Shown here: piece after piece, positions 10,717 to 20,327 of the stretch
How the letters are laid out: each line of letters starts with the position of its first letter
Position numbering within the stretch: the stretch's first letter is position 1
Source: Mayamaea pseudoterrestris
Taxonomy: Eukaryota; Bacillariophyta; Bacillariophyceae; Sellaphorales; Sellaphoraceae
Assembly: GCA_027923505.1 (NCBI GenBank)
Contig: BROI01000006.1
Span: forward strand, 1,054,001 to 1,118,000
Reading direction: 5' to 3'
Length of the DNA: 64,000 bases
Program-made: the position numbers and the translations under genes
The notes under the pieces: generated by a model
The model's input: the letters and a program-made list of their open reading frames with translations, nothing else
The model's database searches: none
What the model was told of the DNA's origin: nothing

Positions 10717-11671
10717 CCATCGTATTAAAAGACGCCGGCCGATCCTTTTTTGATACCGTTCTGCATCGAGCCGGGCGAGACCCATTCACAATTTGTGTCG
10801 GCTTGGACAATTTTTCACTGTCAATGACGACACGATGCACGGTACTCGTACAAGTACAGTCCAGCAGTCCAGGCCTCGTATGCAGTACTTCAAATAAAGT
10901 TTTTAAGCTTTCAAAGCGTACAATTGATTAAACGCAATAGATCTATCAAGTATGTGAAGCGGCATCTAATGGTGTAATTAGTTTTGTAATACGAGGCGTT
11001 TGGTCCCGCTGCTGCTGCATCATTGGACGAGTTGCATCTGGTCCTTCCCCATCGCAGTTGCAGCCGCTCTTTAATGTGCTAATCTCCTAATTCCTATATT
11101 ATACACTTGCAACTTGCTTCTATACTTCGTATAGGATAGGTATCACATAAAAGATTGACTTGAATCCTTTGTTTAGCGCTTTAGCACGTCGTGCCGATGC
11201 AGGTCAGTGGTCAATAACAGCTGTCGGAACGAACCTCGAACCTTACTGGGAAAATCGAGAGATGCCTGTGCGTTGTAAAGTAATGATGACCGGGATGTGA
11301 GTGTTAAGCATTAATGCATTGTTTTGGCAGTCAACAAACTGCATCAACAAGGCGGTTGACGGTTGACGTCGTGAACCGACCAGCCTCAGCCAAATTTTGG
11401 TGAGATATTGACAGAACCAACTAGTTACGCACCAATTTTAATGCACAGTCAAAGGTTGCTTACCTATGCTGTTGCATTATCAATCACCATCCAGAATTGT
11501 AACAGTTGTAAAGGTTTTGTTTCCCATCGTCAACGATGCAGCTGCCGCAGTTTTGTGGCAACCATCAATCCGACGGTCGGTCCTTCAACGGAAGTTGATT
11601 TGCGTCGGCAGTTTTAAATATGAACGGACAAAATAAGATACTGGCATGGCCGGCGTCTTTTAATACGATGG
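10717..11671. mobile_element. 955-bp segment with perfect 24-bp terminal inverted repeats (MITE-like, unproven)
   Basis: The 24 bases at 10717-10740 (start ccatcgtattaaaagacgcc) are the exact reverse complement of 11648-11671. Pairing does not extend past either end, and no obvious target-site duplication flanks it. The interior has no transposase. The outer ends sit 11 bp from the end of duplication B and 79 bp from the start of duplication C. A non-autonomous transposon is the first explanation; a foldback or a residue of the rearrangement is the alternative. Confidence 0.5.
11441..11617 (+). CDS. Short ORF resembling a secretory/plastid presequence (possible gene fragment)
   Basis: 58 codons from ATG 11441. 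The start (MHSQRLLTYAVALSITIQ) is basic then hydrophobic like a signal peptide, followed by a GFVSHRQRCSCRSF stretch rich in Arg, Ser and hydroxylated residues like a transit peptide. No mature domain follows before the stop at 11615. It lies inside the inverted-repeat segment and just before the duplication C boundary, so it may be the 5' end of a disrupted gene or a first exon. Low confidence. Confidence 0.25.
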   Translation: MHSQRLLTYAVALSITIQNCNSCKGFVSHRQRCSCRSFVATINPTVGPSTEVDLRRQF

Positions 11672-11843
11672 GTCCTCGCCCTATCGGATCTACCGTACCG
11701 GTATGACGAGACGCACGAGGGTATGCATAGTGTATTCAAACCTTGTATCTCGCGTGTGTTAATTTATTTTGTTTATGAAATTATAGTGAGCGTTCATGTG
11801 CAGAGACGCAAGGGACGATTTCAATCGTCGAGTGCCTCGTGGT

Positions 11844-12773
11844 TCAAAAGATCCAATTCAAGTCGGCCGACTGGCTGGGAATGTATTCGACAATAACATG
11901 CGAATAATCCATTTGCGGATAGCATACCAATGATGACGCAGATTGATTCCATTGCTTTTGAGTAGACGACGTAAGTATATACGCGACCGAAATAAGAGCA
12001 AATAGCCAGCCAAGGGCAAGTAAACCAAGCATCAGTCGTCGACCTTTGCGAAAGAAGACTTGCTGGATGCAAAGGTACATATCCAGCCAATTGCGAGGAG
12101 CAGAGTCGAGCCAGACCAAGCACTCATTCATGACTGCTTCAAATTTAGTCGACGCAGAGCATGGTTGTTCTTCGGAAACCAACGATGCGCGACAAAGCTT
12201 GCAAACTCCTCCTCCAAAACCTCCCTCGTTAACCAACGCTTGATGATGCGCACTGCTTGTCCAATCTTTGAGCAAATGCGCCAGCTCATTTTCAACGAAA
12301 GATCCATGCTCGCCATCCTCATGTTCGTCATATACCAGCGAATTCTGAGGATGCGGTGACTCGTGCTTTGCGGCATCCCACCAATGCAGAATCTCATGCA
12401 TCTCCTGCACCGTTCGTTCCGCAAAGGATGCTTGGAGAGAAGAGACTGACACTGCGTGACGAGTCTCATTCGCATCCTTGTGAGTCGTCGTCAGGGGCGT
12501 GAACGTTGATAAATGAACGGCATTGCTTTCTTCCTCTTCCTCGTCAGTGCTAGTATTAATAGCGTAAACAGTAAACGCCTCCACGGAATGCAGGGACACC
12601 AAGTCTTCCAACGTTGCATGAGTCGTGGAGCAAGTTTCATCGCAGTTCGAAATGGATTCACACGAGGATTGCTCAGGTTTCATGTGAATGGATGATGGCA
12701 AGCCATGGTCAGCAGCAGTAGGCGGTGTAGCAGGCTCATTCTTCATCATTTTGCTTTCAACAACAACATCCAT
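11844..12773 (-). CDS. Unknown acidic single-span membrane protein, copy 1
   Basis: 309 aa from ATG 12773. The first ~240 residues are acidic and low-complexity (STDEEEEESNAVHLS), with one CxxC pair (GGGVCKLCRASL). A single hydrophobic segment near residue 255 (LMLGLLALGWLFALISVAYI) is followed by ~35 residues. This looks like a tail-anchored or C-terminally anchored protein with a cytosolic domain. No family recognised. The frame in copy 2 (15834..16763) is the same. Confidence 0.6.
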   Translation of the reverse strand: MDVVVESKMMKNEPATPPTAADHGLPSSIHMKPEQSSCESISNCDETCSTTHATLEDLVSLHSVEAFTVYAINTSTDEEEEESNAVHLSTFTPLTTTHKDANETRHAVSVSSLQASFAERTVQEMHEILHWWDAAKHESPHPQNSLVYDEHEDGEHGSFVENELAHLLKDWTSSAHHQALVNEGGFGGGVCKLCRASLVSEEQPCSASTKFEAVMNECLVWLDSAPRNWLDMYLCIQQVFFRKGRRLMLGLLALGWLFALISVAYILTSSTQKQWNQSASSLVCYPQMDYSHVIVEYIPSQSADLNWIF

Positions 12774-13949
12774 GCTCGCCACGCTACAAAGCTAATATGA
12801 CAACACAGTCAACACGCTTCCCCTTGACTTGCGCTCCACATCCAATAACGGGTTTGAATCTTTCTGCAAGCGTCCGGCATGACATGCTCCTTCGCAAGTC
12901 GGATTTGTGGACGCTCGCCGACTCGAAAACGACGACGCATGCGTGACAAATGTCGCACCGAGACACATTCAAATTGAGGTGCGACACGTTCATCATCACA
13001 ACATTCGTTCCACCATGGCGCAAGATACGTGTGAGGCAGCGCTGGATCTTGCTTGGAGACAGCTACCGGTAGTTGTAGTCAAGTCGGATGTAGGACGATT
13101 CAAGGATCTACGTCTGCCTTCCTAAAATATAAATAATGGAATCATTTCACCGTCGCACCTTGCACCGTTGGCAATTCTGTAGGATTTCGACGAGAATGGA
13201 TCGCATGATCACATAGCGAGACTGATGAGACTTTCCGGACGTCGGAGCTCACTGTGCATAGCGGTAGCTTATCACTTGCCATCGTACAGGAAATGAGACG
13301 CGCCAAAAGTGGTCAACATTTCAGTGCGTAACGTTTGCTGGCCAGAAACAGGAGCCATTGATGCATTTGAGATTTGACATGTATAGATTTTAAGTTGCTG
13401 CACACATTCTATACGTTTGACGAGCTATCTTTGGCAAGATTGCTGGGAAGGCTGTCCAACATGAGATTTTTTGTCAAGAGGGAGTGACCAATGTTCAAGT
13501 TAATTTATCGGACGATGCCGACCATCTCGCTCAATTTGTGCGACTGCTCAATGCCATTGCTTCGTACGAAGGGACATGTCATTAACAAGAGGAAAGGTCT
13601 CTCGTATGCGATTGATTACTCTAAGCACACAGGAACAATCGACCTAATAATGCGAGAGACAATGAATTTCGGAGAATGCCAATGACCTGCATTGTAAACG
13701 TCGTCATGCAGCGAAGGAACACATCCTCAGTATGCCTCCAGGTCGTCCAGTTTTACTAGCCGACAACGATAACCTGGATTGCATATTTCTTTATTTGCGC
13801 GTGCATCCGCTACTTGCGCTTCGTAAAGTAGGAAGCAGCGGCGGCACAAGGTGGTGTCGGTAAGCGAGGAGTAGTCGATGCGAATTGAGCAGCGTGCTGA
13901 ATTGAGTCACGTACATGGCCGCACGATACACATAAAGTATCATTTAAAT
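12774..13949. other. Intergenic with coding-like fragments, copy 1
   Basis: No complete gene. On the plus strand, ATG 13015 opens 36 codons (MAQDTCEAALDLAWRQLP then a possible GTAGTT donor). Further on, two adjacent frames around 13390-13570 read like protein (FKLLHTFYTFDELSLA, then IAGKAVQHEIFCQEG to a stop at about 13570) but are offset by one base. This could be a small spliced gene or a decayed one. Confidence 0.35.
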
Positions 13950-15740
13950 CTAGTATTGCGTTTTGGACTCATCGTTTGGATTGTTCCACAGAAGTTGGCC
14001 GAGCAAACGCATTGCCTGGTGCATATCGTCACCTACCGGAAGATCCGCGATCTGCTCCCCCTCATTGTTTGAGACCGCTTCTTTGCTCACCAATGTACCG
14101 TCAGAAGTAGCCAAATTATCATTATCAGCTTGATCCTTTGTCTTTAAATTACTTTCCGTTTCTTTCGCATCCTTTATGCTTTCAACTTGTTTTCGTCGCA
14201 GTGACATGTTACGAAAACGCTCCTTTATCGTTTGCAGTTTGCTCTTTGGCTTTAGCTCGGGATGCAACGTATACTTGACACGCTCCGAGCTCCGTCGCAC
14301 AACATGATTGATCAGCGACCCAAAAATAAACACGTATAAAGTGCATGTCAGACTCAACACGTTGAAGGGCATGCTCATGTCTGGCAGCGGAGGTAGGAAC
14401 AAGACTGAATTCGAATGCAACGCGGCACTAGCGTCGTAGCCACAACGGAGGGTGGACAAGTGAACCACGAGCGGCGGTAGTTCCATTCCTCGATTCGGAT
14501 CGGCTGAAAAACTTTCAAACGGAAGGAAAAGTGGGTCGTAGTCGAAGGAAACAAGCAGTGATGATTGTGCAGGAATCGAGTGGTCGAGTCGCAGTTGGAT
14601 GGAGCCACTGTCCAGCACCTTGATGGAACGATTCTCCAACTCATTCCAAAGTATAGCCCTGCTACTTGTGTTTGGTGCGACACAAGTTTCTCCTACATCA
14701 AGTTCTGGTTGTATTGGATAGGATTGCAACATTTCGACGCGCAGCGACTGCCAAATTGGTTTCAACACTCGTGGAATTGTTTGCGTCAATGCGACAGAGG
14801 CGTCGCAAGTGTCATGCAGATTGTCGACCCTCGCAATCATCATTCCTTTGCTGTATGGTTGTTGCTGATAGCGCATGCTGACGCGCCAAAATGGGTCTGG
14901 CGTTGCCAACACTGGAGCGGCCACAATCGTCTCTGACAGCACGCTGCGGCAGGTGCCAAAGTATTTTGTTGCTTCCTCCGATGCTGTCCCATTCATGTAC
15001 AATACTGTTTCATGCCAGTTGCTATTGATTTCGCTAGTCGGTTTAGATAATGACGATTCAGTTGCAGTCAGCAGCGAAATTTGAGATAGTGCGCACGACG
15101 ATTCAGTCACGCTGTCTGTAGCCTTTGTAGCAACGCTCAATGGGATCAAGTCTTTTAATGCCAAACCATCGAGTGCGCCGGACACTGGTCGCGAATAGTA
15201 AAGCCCATATTTCCATATTCCTTCTGCTACACTCGTTGCTTGTTGATTGCCGCAATGCATGCTTTCATTGTGCATTCTCCACTCCATCCATAGTCCACGT
15301 CCATCATGTTTGCTGCTGCCGCCGCCGCCGCCAGCAGCACTCGCCAGTCGCCCCAGTAGTATCTGCGACCAAACCGTGGCGTTTGGTTGCAGCGTCGTCA
15401 AATATGGAGCGTCGTAGGAGTGGTCAATGTCATACTGCTGCGACAATGTTTGTTCTTTTTGTAACAGCATTTGCAAGCCTTCGGCCGACAGTGGACTCCC
15501 TTGGAATGGTAGCGTCGTGCTGTACTCGACCAGTCTATGAGTAACTTTTGCAGAATTGTTTGCCGCTGCTAATGGCGACGACGACGACGACATCGCTGGT
15601 CTAGTACTATCGTCAACCTGACTTATGTCAACGTGCCGTCGCAGTCCTTGCCCGTGCTGCAGCGATGCGAGTGGAGCAGCGATCCACCGATCCCCCACCA
15701 ATCGCTGGAGAATCTTGTGAAAAGTAGCAAGATCATCATT
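13950..15740 (-). pseudogene. PIG-T (GPI transamidase subunit), 5'-truncated copy
   Basis: Same frame as the full gene at 17940..20102, but the coding sequence stops at the duplication junction 15740/15741, so about the first 133 residues are missing and no in-frame ATG is available upstream before a stop. The longest ATG-less frame begins near VGDRWIAAPL. The C-terminal membrane segment and the PLPDMSMPFNV motif are intact. Two of the few differences from the full copy change residues beside the junction (DLATFH here, DIATFY there). Either a dead copy or an assembly duplicate. Confidence 0.8.
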
Positions 15741-15833
15741 CGCGTGTGTTAATTTATTTTGTTTATGAAATTATAATGAGCGTTCATGTGCAGAGACGCA
15801 AGGGACGATTTCAATCGTCGAGTGCCTCGTGGT

Positions 15834-16763
15834 TCAAAAGATCCAATTCAAGTCGGCCGACTGGCTGGGAATGTATTCGACAATAACATGCGAATAATCC
15901 ATTTGCGGATAGCATACCAATGATGACGCAGATTGATTCCATTGCTTTTGAGTAGACGACGTAAGTATATACGCGACCGAAATAAGAGCAAATAGCCAGC
16001 CAAGGGCAAGTAAACCAAGCATCAGTCGTCGACCTTTGCGAAAGAAGACTTGCTGGATGCAAAGGTACATATCCAGCCAATTGCGAGGAGCAGAGTCGAG
16101 CCAGACCAAGCACTCATTCATGACTGCTTCAAATTTAGTCGACGCAGAGCATGGTTGTTCTTCGGAAACCAACGATGCGCGACAAAGCTTGCAAACTCCT
16201 CCTCCAAAACCTCCCTCGTTAACCAACGCTTGATGATGCGCACTGCTTGTCCAATCTTTGAGCAAATGCGCCAGCTCATTTTCAACGAAAGATCCATGCT
16301 CGCCATCCTCATGTTCGTCATATACCAGCGAATTCTGAGGATGCGGTGACTCGTGCTTTGCGGCATCCCACCAATGCAGAATCTCATGCATCTCCTGCAC
16401 CGTTCGTTCCGCAAAGGATGCTTGGAGAGAAGAGACTGACACTGCGTGACGAGTCTCATTCGCATCCTTGTGAGTCGTCGTCAGGGGCGTGAACGTTGAT
16501 AAATGAACGGCATTGCTTTCTTCCTCTTCCTCGTCAGTGCTAGTATTAATAGCGTAAACAGTAAACGCCTCCACGGAATGCAGGGACACCAAGTCTTCCA
16601 ACGTTGCATGAGTCGTGGAGCAAGTTTCATCGCAGTTCGAAATGGATTCACACGAGGATTGCTCAGGTTTCATGTGAATGGATGATGGCAAGCCATGGTC
16701 AGCAGCAGTAGGCGGTGTAGCAGGCTCATTCTTCATCATTTTGCTTTCAACAACAACATCCAT
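15834..16763 (-). CDS. Unknown acidic single-span membrane protein, copy 2
   Basis: 309 aa from ATG 16763, the same protein as 11844..12773: an acidic low-complexity N-terminal part, one CxxC, and one hydrophobic segment near residue 255. Unrecognised family. It lies downstream of the intact PIG-T gene on the same strand. Confidence 0.6.
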   Translation of the reverse strand: MDVVVESKMMKNEPATPPTAADHGLPSSIHMKPEQSSCESISNCDETCSTTHATLEDLVSLHSVEAFTVYAINTSTDEEEEESNAVHLSTFTPLTTTHKDANETRHAVSVSSLQASFAERTVQEMHEILHWWDAAKHESPHPQNSLVYDEHEDGEHGSFVENELAHLLKDWTSSAHHQALVNEGGFGGGVCKLCRASLVSEEQPCSASTKFEAVMNECLVWLDSAPRNWLDMYLCIQQVFFRKGRRLMLGLLALGWLFALISVAYILTSSTQKQWNQSASSLVCYPQMDYSHVIVEYIPSQSADLNWIF

Positions 16764-17939
16764 GCTCGCCACGCTACAAAGCTAATATGACAACACAGTC
16801 AACACGCTTCCCCTTGACTTGCGCTCCACATCCAATAACGGGTTTGAATCTTTCTGCAAGCGTCCGGCATGACATGCTCCTTCGCAAGTCGGATTTGTGG
16901 ACGCTCGCCGACTCGAAAACGACGACGCATGCGTGACAAATGTCGCACCGAGACACATTCAAATTGAGGTGCGACACGTTCATCATCACAACATTCGTTC
17001 CACCATGGCGCAAGATACGTGTGAGGCAGCGCTGGATCTTGCTTGGAGACAGCTACCGGTAGTTGTAGTCAAGTCGGATGTAGGACGATTCAAGGATCTA
17101 CGTCTGCCTTCCTAAAATATAAATAATGGAATCATTTCACCGTCGCACCTTGCACCGTTGGCAATTCTGTAGGATTTCGACGAGAATGGATCGCATGATC
17201 ACATAGCGAGACTGATGAGACTTTCCGGACGTCGGAGCTCACTGTGCATAGCGGTAGCTTATCACTTGCCATCGTACAGGAAATGAGACGCGCCAAAAGT
17301 GGTCAACATTTCAGTGCGTAACGTTTGCTGGCCAGAAACAGGAGCCATTGATGCATTTGAGATTTGACATGTATAGATTTTAAGTTGCTGCACACATTCT
17401 ATACGTTTGACGAGCTATCTTTGGCAAGATTGCTGGGAAGGCTGTCCAACATGAGATTTTTTGTCAAGAGGGAGTGACCAATGTTCAAGTTAATTTATCG
17501 GACGATGCCGACCATCTCGCTCAATTTGTGCGACTGCTCAATGCCATTGCTTCGTACGAAGGGACATGTCATTAACAAGAGGAAAGGTCTCTCGTATGCG
17601 ATTGATTACTCTAAGCACACAGGAACAATCGACCTAATAATGCGAGAGACAATGAATTTCGGAGAATGCCAATGACCTGCATTGTAAACGTCGTCATGCA
17701 GCGAAGGAACACATCCTCAGTATGCCTCCAGGTCGTCCAGTTTTACTAGCCGACAACGATAACCTGGATTGCATATTTCTTTATTTGCGCGTGCATCCGC
17801 TACTTGCGCTTCGTAAAGTAGGAAGCAGCGGCGGCACAAGGTGGTGTCGGTAAGCGAGGAGTAGTCGATGCGAATTGAGCAGCGTGCTGAATTGAGTCAC
17901 GTACATGGCCGCACGATACACATAAAGTATCATTTAAAT
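16764..17939. other. Intergenic with coding-like fragments, copy 2
   Basis: Sequence equivalent of 12774..13949, including the ORF at 17005 (MAQDTCEAALDLAW) and the two offset coding-like frames around 17380-17560. Confidence 0.35.
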
Positions 17940-19974
17940 CTAGTATTGCGTTTTGGACTCATCGTTTGGATTGTTCCACAGAAGTTGGCCGAGCAAACGC
18001 ATTGCCTGGTGCATATCGTCACCTACCGGAAGATCCGCGATCTGCTCCCCCTCATTGTTTGAGACCGCTTCTTTGCTCACCAATGTACCGTCAGAAGTAG
18101 CCAAATTATCATTATCAGCTTGATCCTTTGTCTTTAAATTACTTTCCGTTTCTTTCGCATCCTTTATGCTTTCAACTTGTTTTCGTCGCAGTGACATGTT
18201 ACGAAAACGCTCCTTTATCGTTTGCAGTTTGCTCTTTGGCTTTAGCTCGGGATGCAACGTATACTTGACACGCTCCGAGCTCCGTCGCACAACATGATTG
18301 ATCAGCGACCCAAAAATAAACACGTATAAAGTGCATGTCAGACTCAACACGTTGAAGGGCATGCTCATGTCTGGCAGCGGAGGTAGGAACAAGACTGAAT
18401 TCGAATGCAACGCGGCACTAGCGTCGTAGCCACAACGGAGGGTGGACAAGTGAACCACGAGCGGCGGTAGTTCCATTCCTCGATTCGGATCGGCTGAAAA
18501 ACTTTCAAACGGAAGGAAAAGTGGGTCGTAGTCGAAGGAAACAAGCAGTGATGATTGTGCAGGAATCGAGTGGTCGAGTCGCAGTTGGATGGAGCCACTG
18601 TCCAGCACCTTGATGGAACGATTCTCCAACTCATTCCAAAGTATAGCCCTGCTACTTGTGTTTGGTGCGACACAAGTTTCTCCTACATCAAGTTCTGGTT
18701 GTATTGGATAGGATTGCAACATTTCGACGCGCAGCGACTGCCAAATTGGTTTCAACACTCGTGGAATTGTTTGCGTCAATGCGACAGAGGCGTCGCAAGT
18801 GTCATGCAGATTGTCGACCCTCGCAATCATCATTCCTTTGCTGTATGGTTGTTGCTGATAGCGCATGCTGACGCGCCAAAATGGGTCTGGCGTTGCCAAC
18901 ACTGGAGCGGCCACAATCGTCTCTGACAGCACGCTGCGGCAGGTGCCAAAGTATTTTGTTGCTTCCTCCGATGCTGTCCCATTCATGTACAATACTGTTT
19001 CATGCCAGTTGCTATTGATTTCGCTAGTCGGTTTAGATAATGACGATTCAGTTGCAGTCAGCAGCGAAATTTGAGATAGTGCGCACGACGATTCAGTCAC
19101 GCTGTCTGTAGCCTTTGTAGCAACGCTCAATGGGATCAAGTCTTTTAATGCCAAACCATCGAGTGCGCCGGACACTGGTCGCGAATAGTAAAGCCCATAT
19201 TTCCATATTCCTTCTGCTACACTCGTTGCTTGTTGATTGCCGCAATGCATGCTTTCATTGTGCATTCTCCACTCCATCCATAGTCCACGTCCATCATGTT
19301 TGCTGCTGCCGCCGCCGCCGCCAGCAGCACTCGCCAGTCGCCCCAGTAGTATCTGCGACCAAACCGTGGCGTTTGGTTGCAGCGTCGTCAAATATGGAGC
19401 GTCGTAGGAGTGGTCAATGTCATACTGCTGCGACAATGTTTGTTCTTTTTGTAACAGCATTTGCAAGCCTTCGGCCGACAGTGGACTCCCTTGGAATGGT
19501 AGCGTCGTGCTGTACTCGACCAGTCTATGAGTAACTTTTGCAGAATTGTTTGCCGCTGCTAATGGCGACGACGACGACGACATCGCTGGTCTAGTACTAT
19601 CGTCAACCTGACTTATGTCAACGTGCCGTCGCAGTCCTTGCCCGTGCTGCAGCGATGCGAGTGGAGCAGCGATCCACCGATCCCCCACCAATCGCTGGAG
19701 AATCTTGTAAAAAGTAGCAATATCATCATTGCCATTAGTTTTTAATGGTTGCTTGATGGTAGCAGATACATGAACTCCCGACGGACCGTAAAGGAATGAT
19801 TGTGAATGTGAATGAGAGGATGGAAAATAATCAAAGGAACGTCGATTCACCGAGACGCGTAGGCGAGCCACTCCATACTCGACTAGCCAAGACATTTCAC
19901 TTTGCCTTCGTCTCTCGATTAAAAATGGCAAGTTTCCTGTTAAATGAACATGGTAGTGCACGACGGAGGAAGAG

Positions 19975-20010
<36 letters not shown>

Positions 20011-20102
20011 CCAGCATCTTCGTTTGCTTGGTCCTTGACGGCAGCAACGTAGATTCGATAGTCACTATGACCATTACTACTGCTATTGCTGCTGCTGCTC
20101 AT
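17940..20102 (-). CDS. PIGT: PIG-T/Gpi16-like GPI transamidase subunit
   Basis: 720 aa. The diagnostic C-terminal region matches PIG-T: DPNRGMELPPLVV followed by LPPLPDMSMPFNVLSLTC leading into the single membrane span (LYVFIFGSLINHVV) and a basic cytosolic tail. N-terminal and central parts also follow the family (TTLPFQGSPLSAEGLQMLL; IPRVLKPIWQSLRVEML). PIG-T supports attachment of GPI anchors to proteins in the ER lumen. Odd points: PIG-T normally starts with a signal peptide, but this frame begins MSSSSNSSSNGHSDYR with a poly-Ser run encoded by a trinucleotide repeat near 19973-20009. A 5' exon carrying the signal may have been missed. The tail is unusually long (~100 residues after the span). 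Confidence 0.85.
19973..20009. repeat. (GAC)n trinucleotide microsatellite
   Basis: A run of about 12 gac triplets on the plus strand, read as a Ser run on the minus strand inside the PIG-T N terminus. Length is likely to be polymorphic. Confidence 0.9.
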
Positions 20103-20327
20103 GATATGTTCAATGTATCATGCGAATAGCTACGTTAAAGGCGTCGCGGCGTTGCGGTCGTTGTAATCAAGCAAGGTAGAAGAGGTGAACCTCTTGCGCG
20201 GCGGTCGAATGATGGCGAATCAGCAAAAATGAAAGACATTGAAAAGACAGCGCAAGAAGGTGAACCATGTTGTAAACTGCATCATCATCCAAAGAATTCA
20301 GTTTGTGTATGACCAAGATTAGGTTTG

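Larger units (their letters stand above)
10706..11750. other. Intergenic block between duplications B and C
   Basis: About 1 kb with no full gene. It contains the 955-bp stretch bounded by inverted repeats and a short targeting-peptide-like ORF, described separately. The last ~80 bp before 11751 show nothing recognisable. Confidence 0.6.
11751..15740. repeat. Tandem duplication C, copy 1 (period 3990 bp)
   Basis: Bases 11751-15740 recur at 15741-19730. Mismatches noticed are near the edges: one at 11786, and a few between 15718 and 15731. The right junction cuts the PIG-T gene. Confidence 0.95.
15741..19730. repeat. Tandem duplication C, copy 2 (3990 bp)
   Basis: Direct copy of 11751..15740. 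The right edge lies inside PIG-T coding sequence, which continues uninterrupted into unique sequence to the gene's start. Confidence 0.95.
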
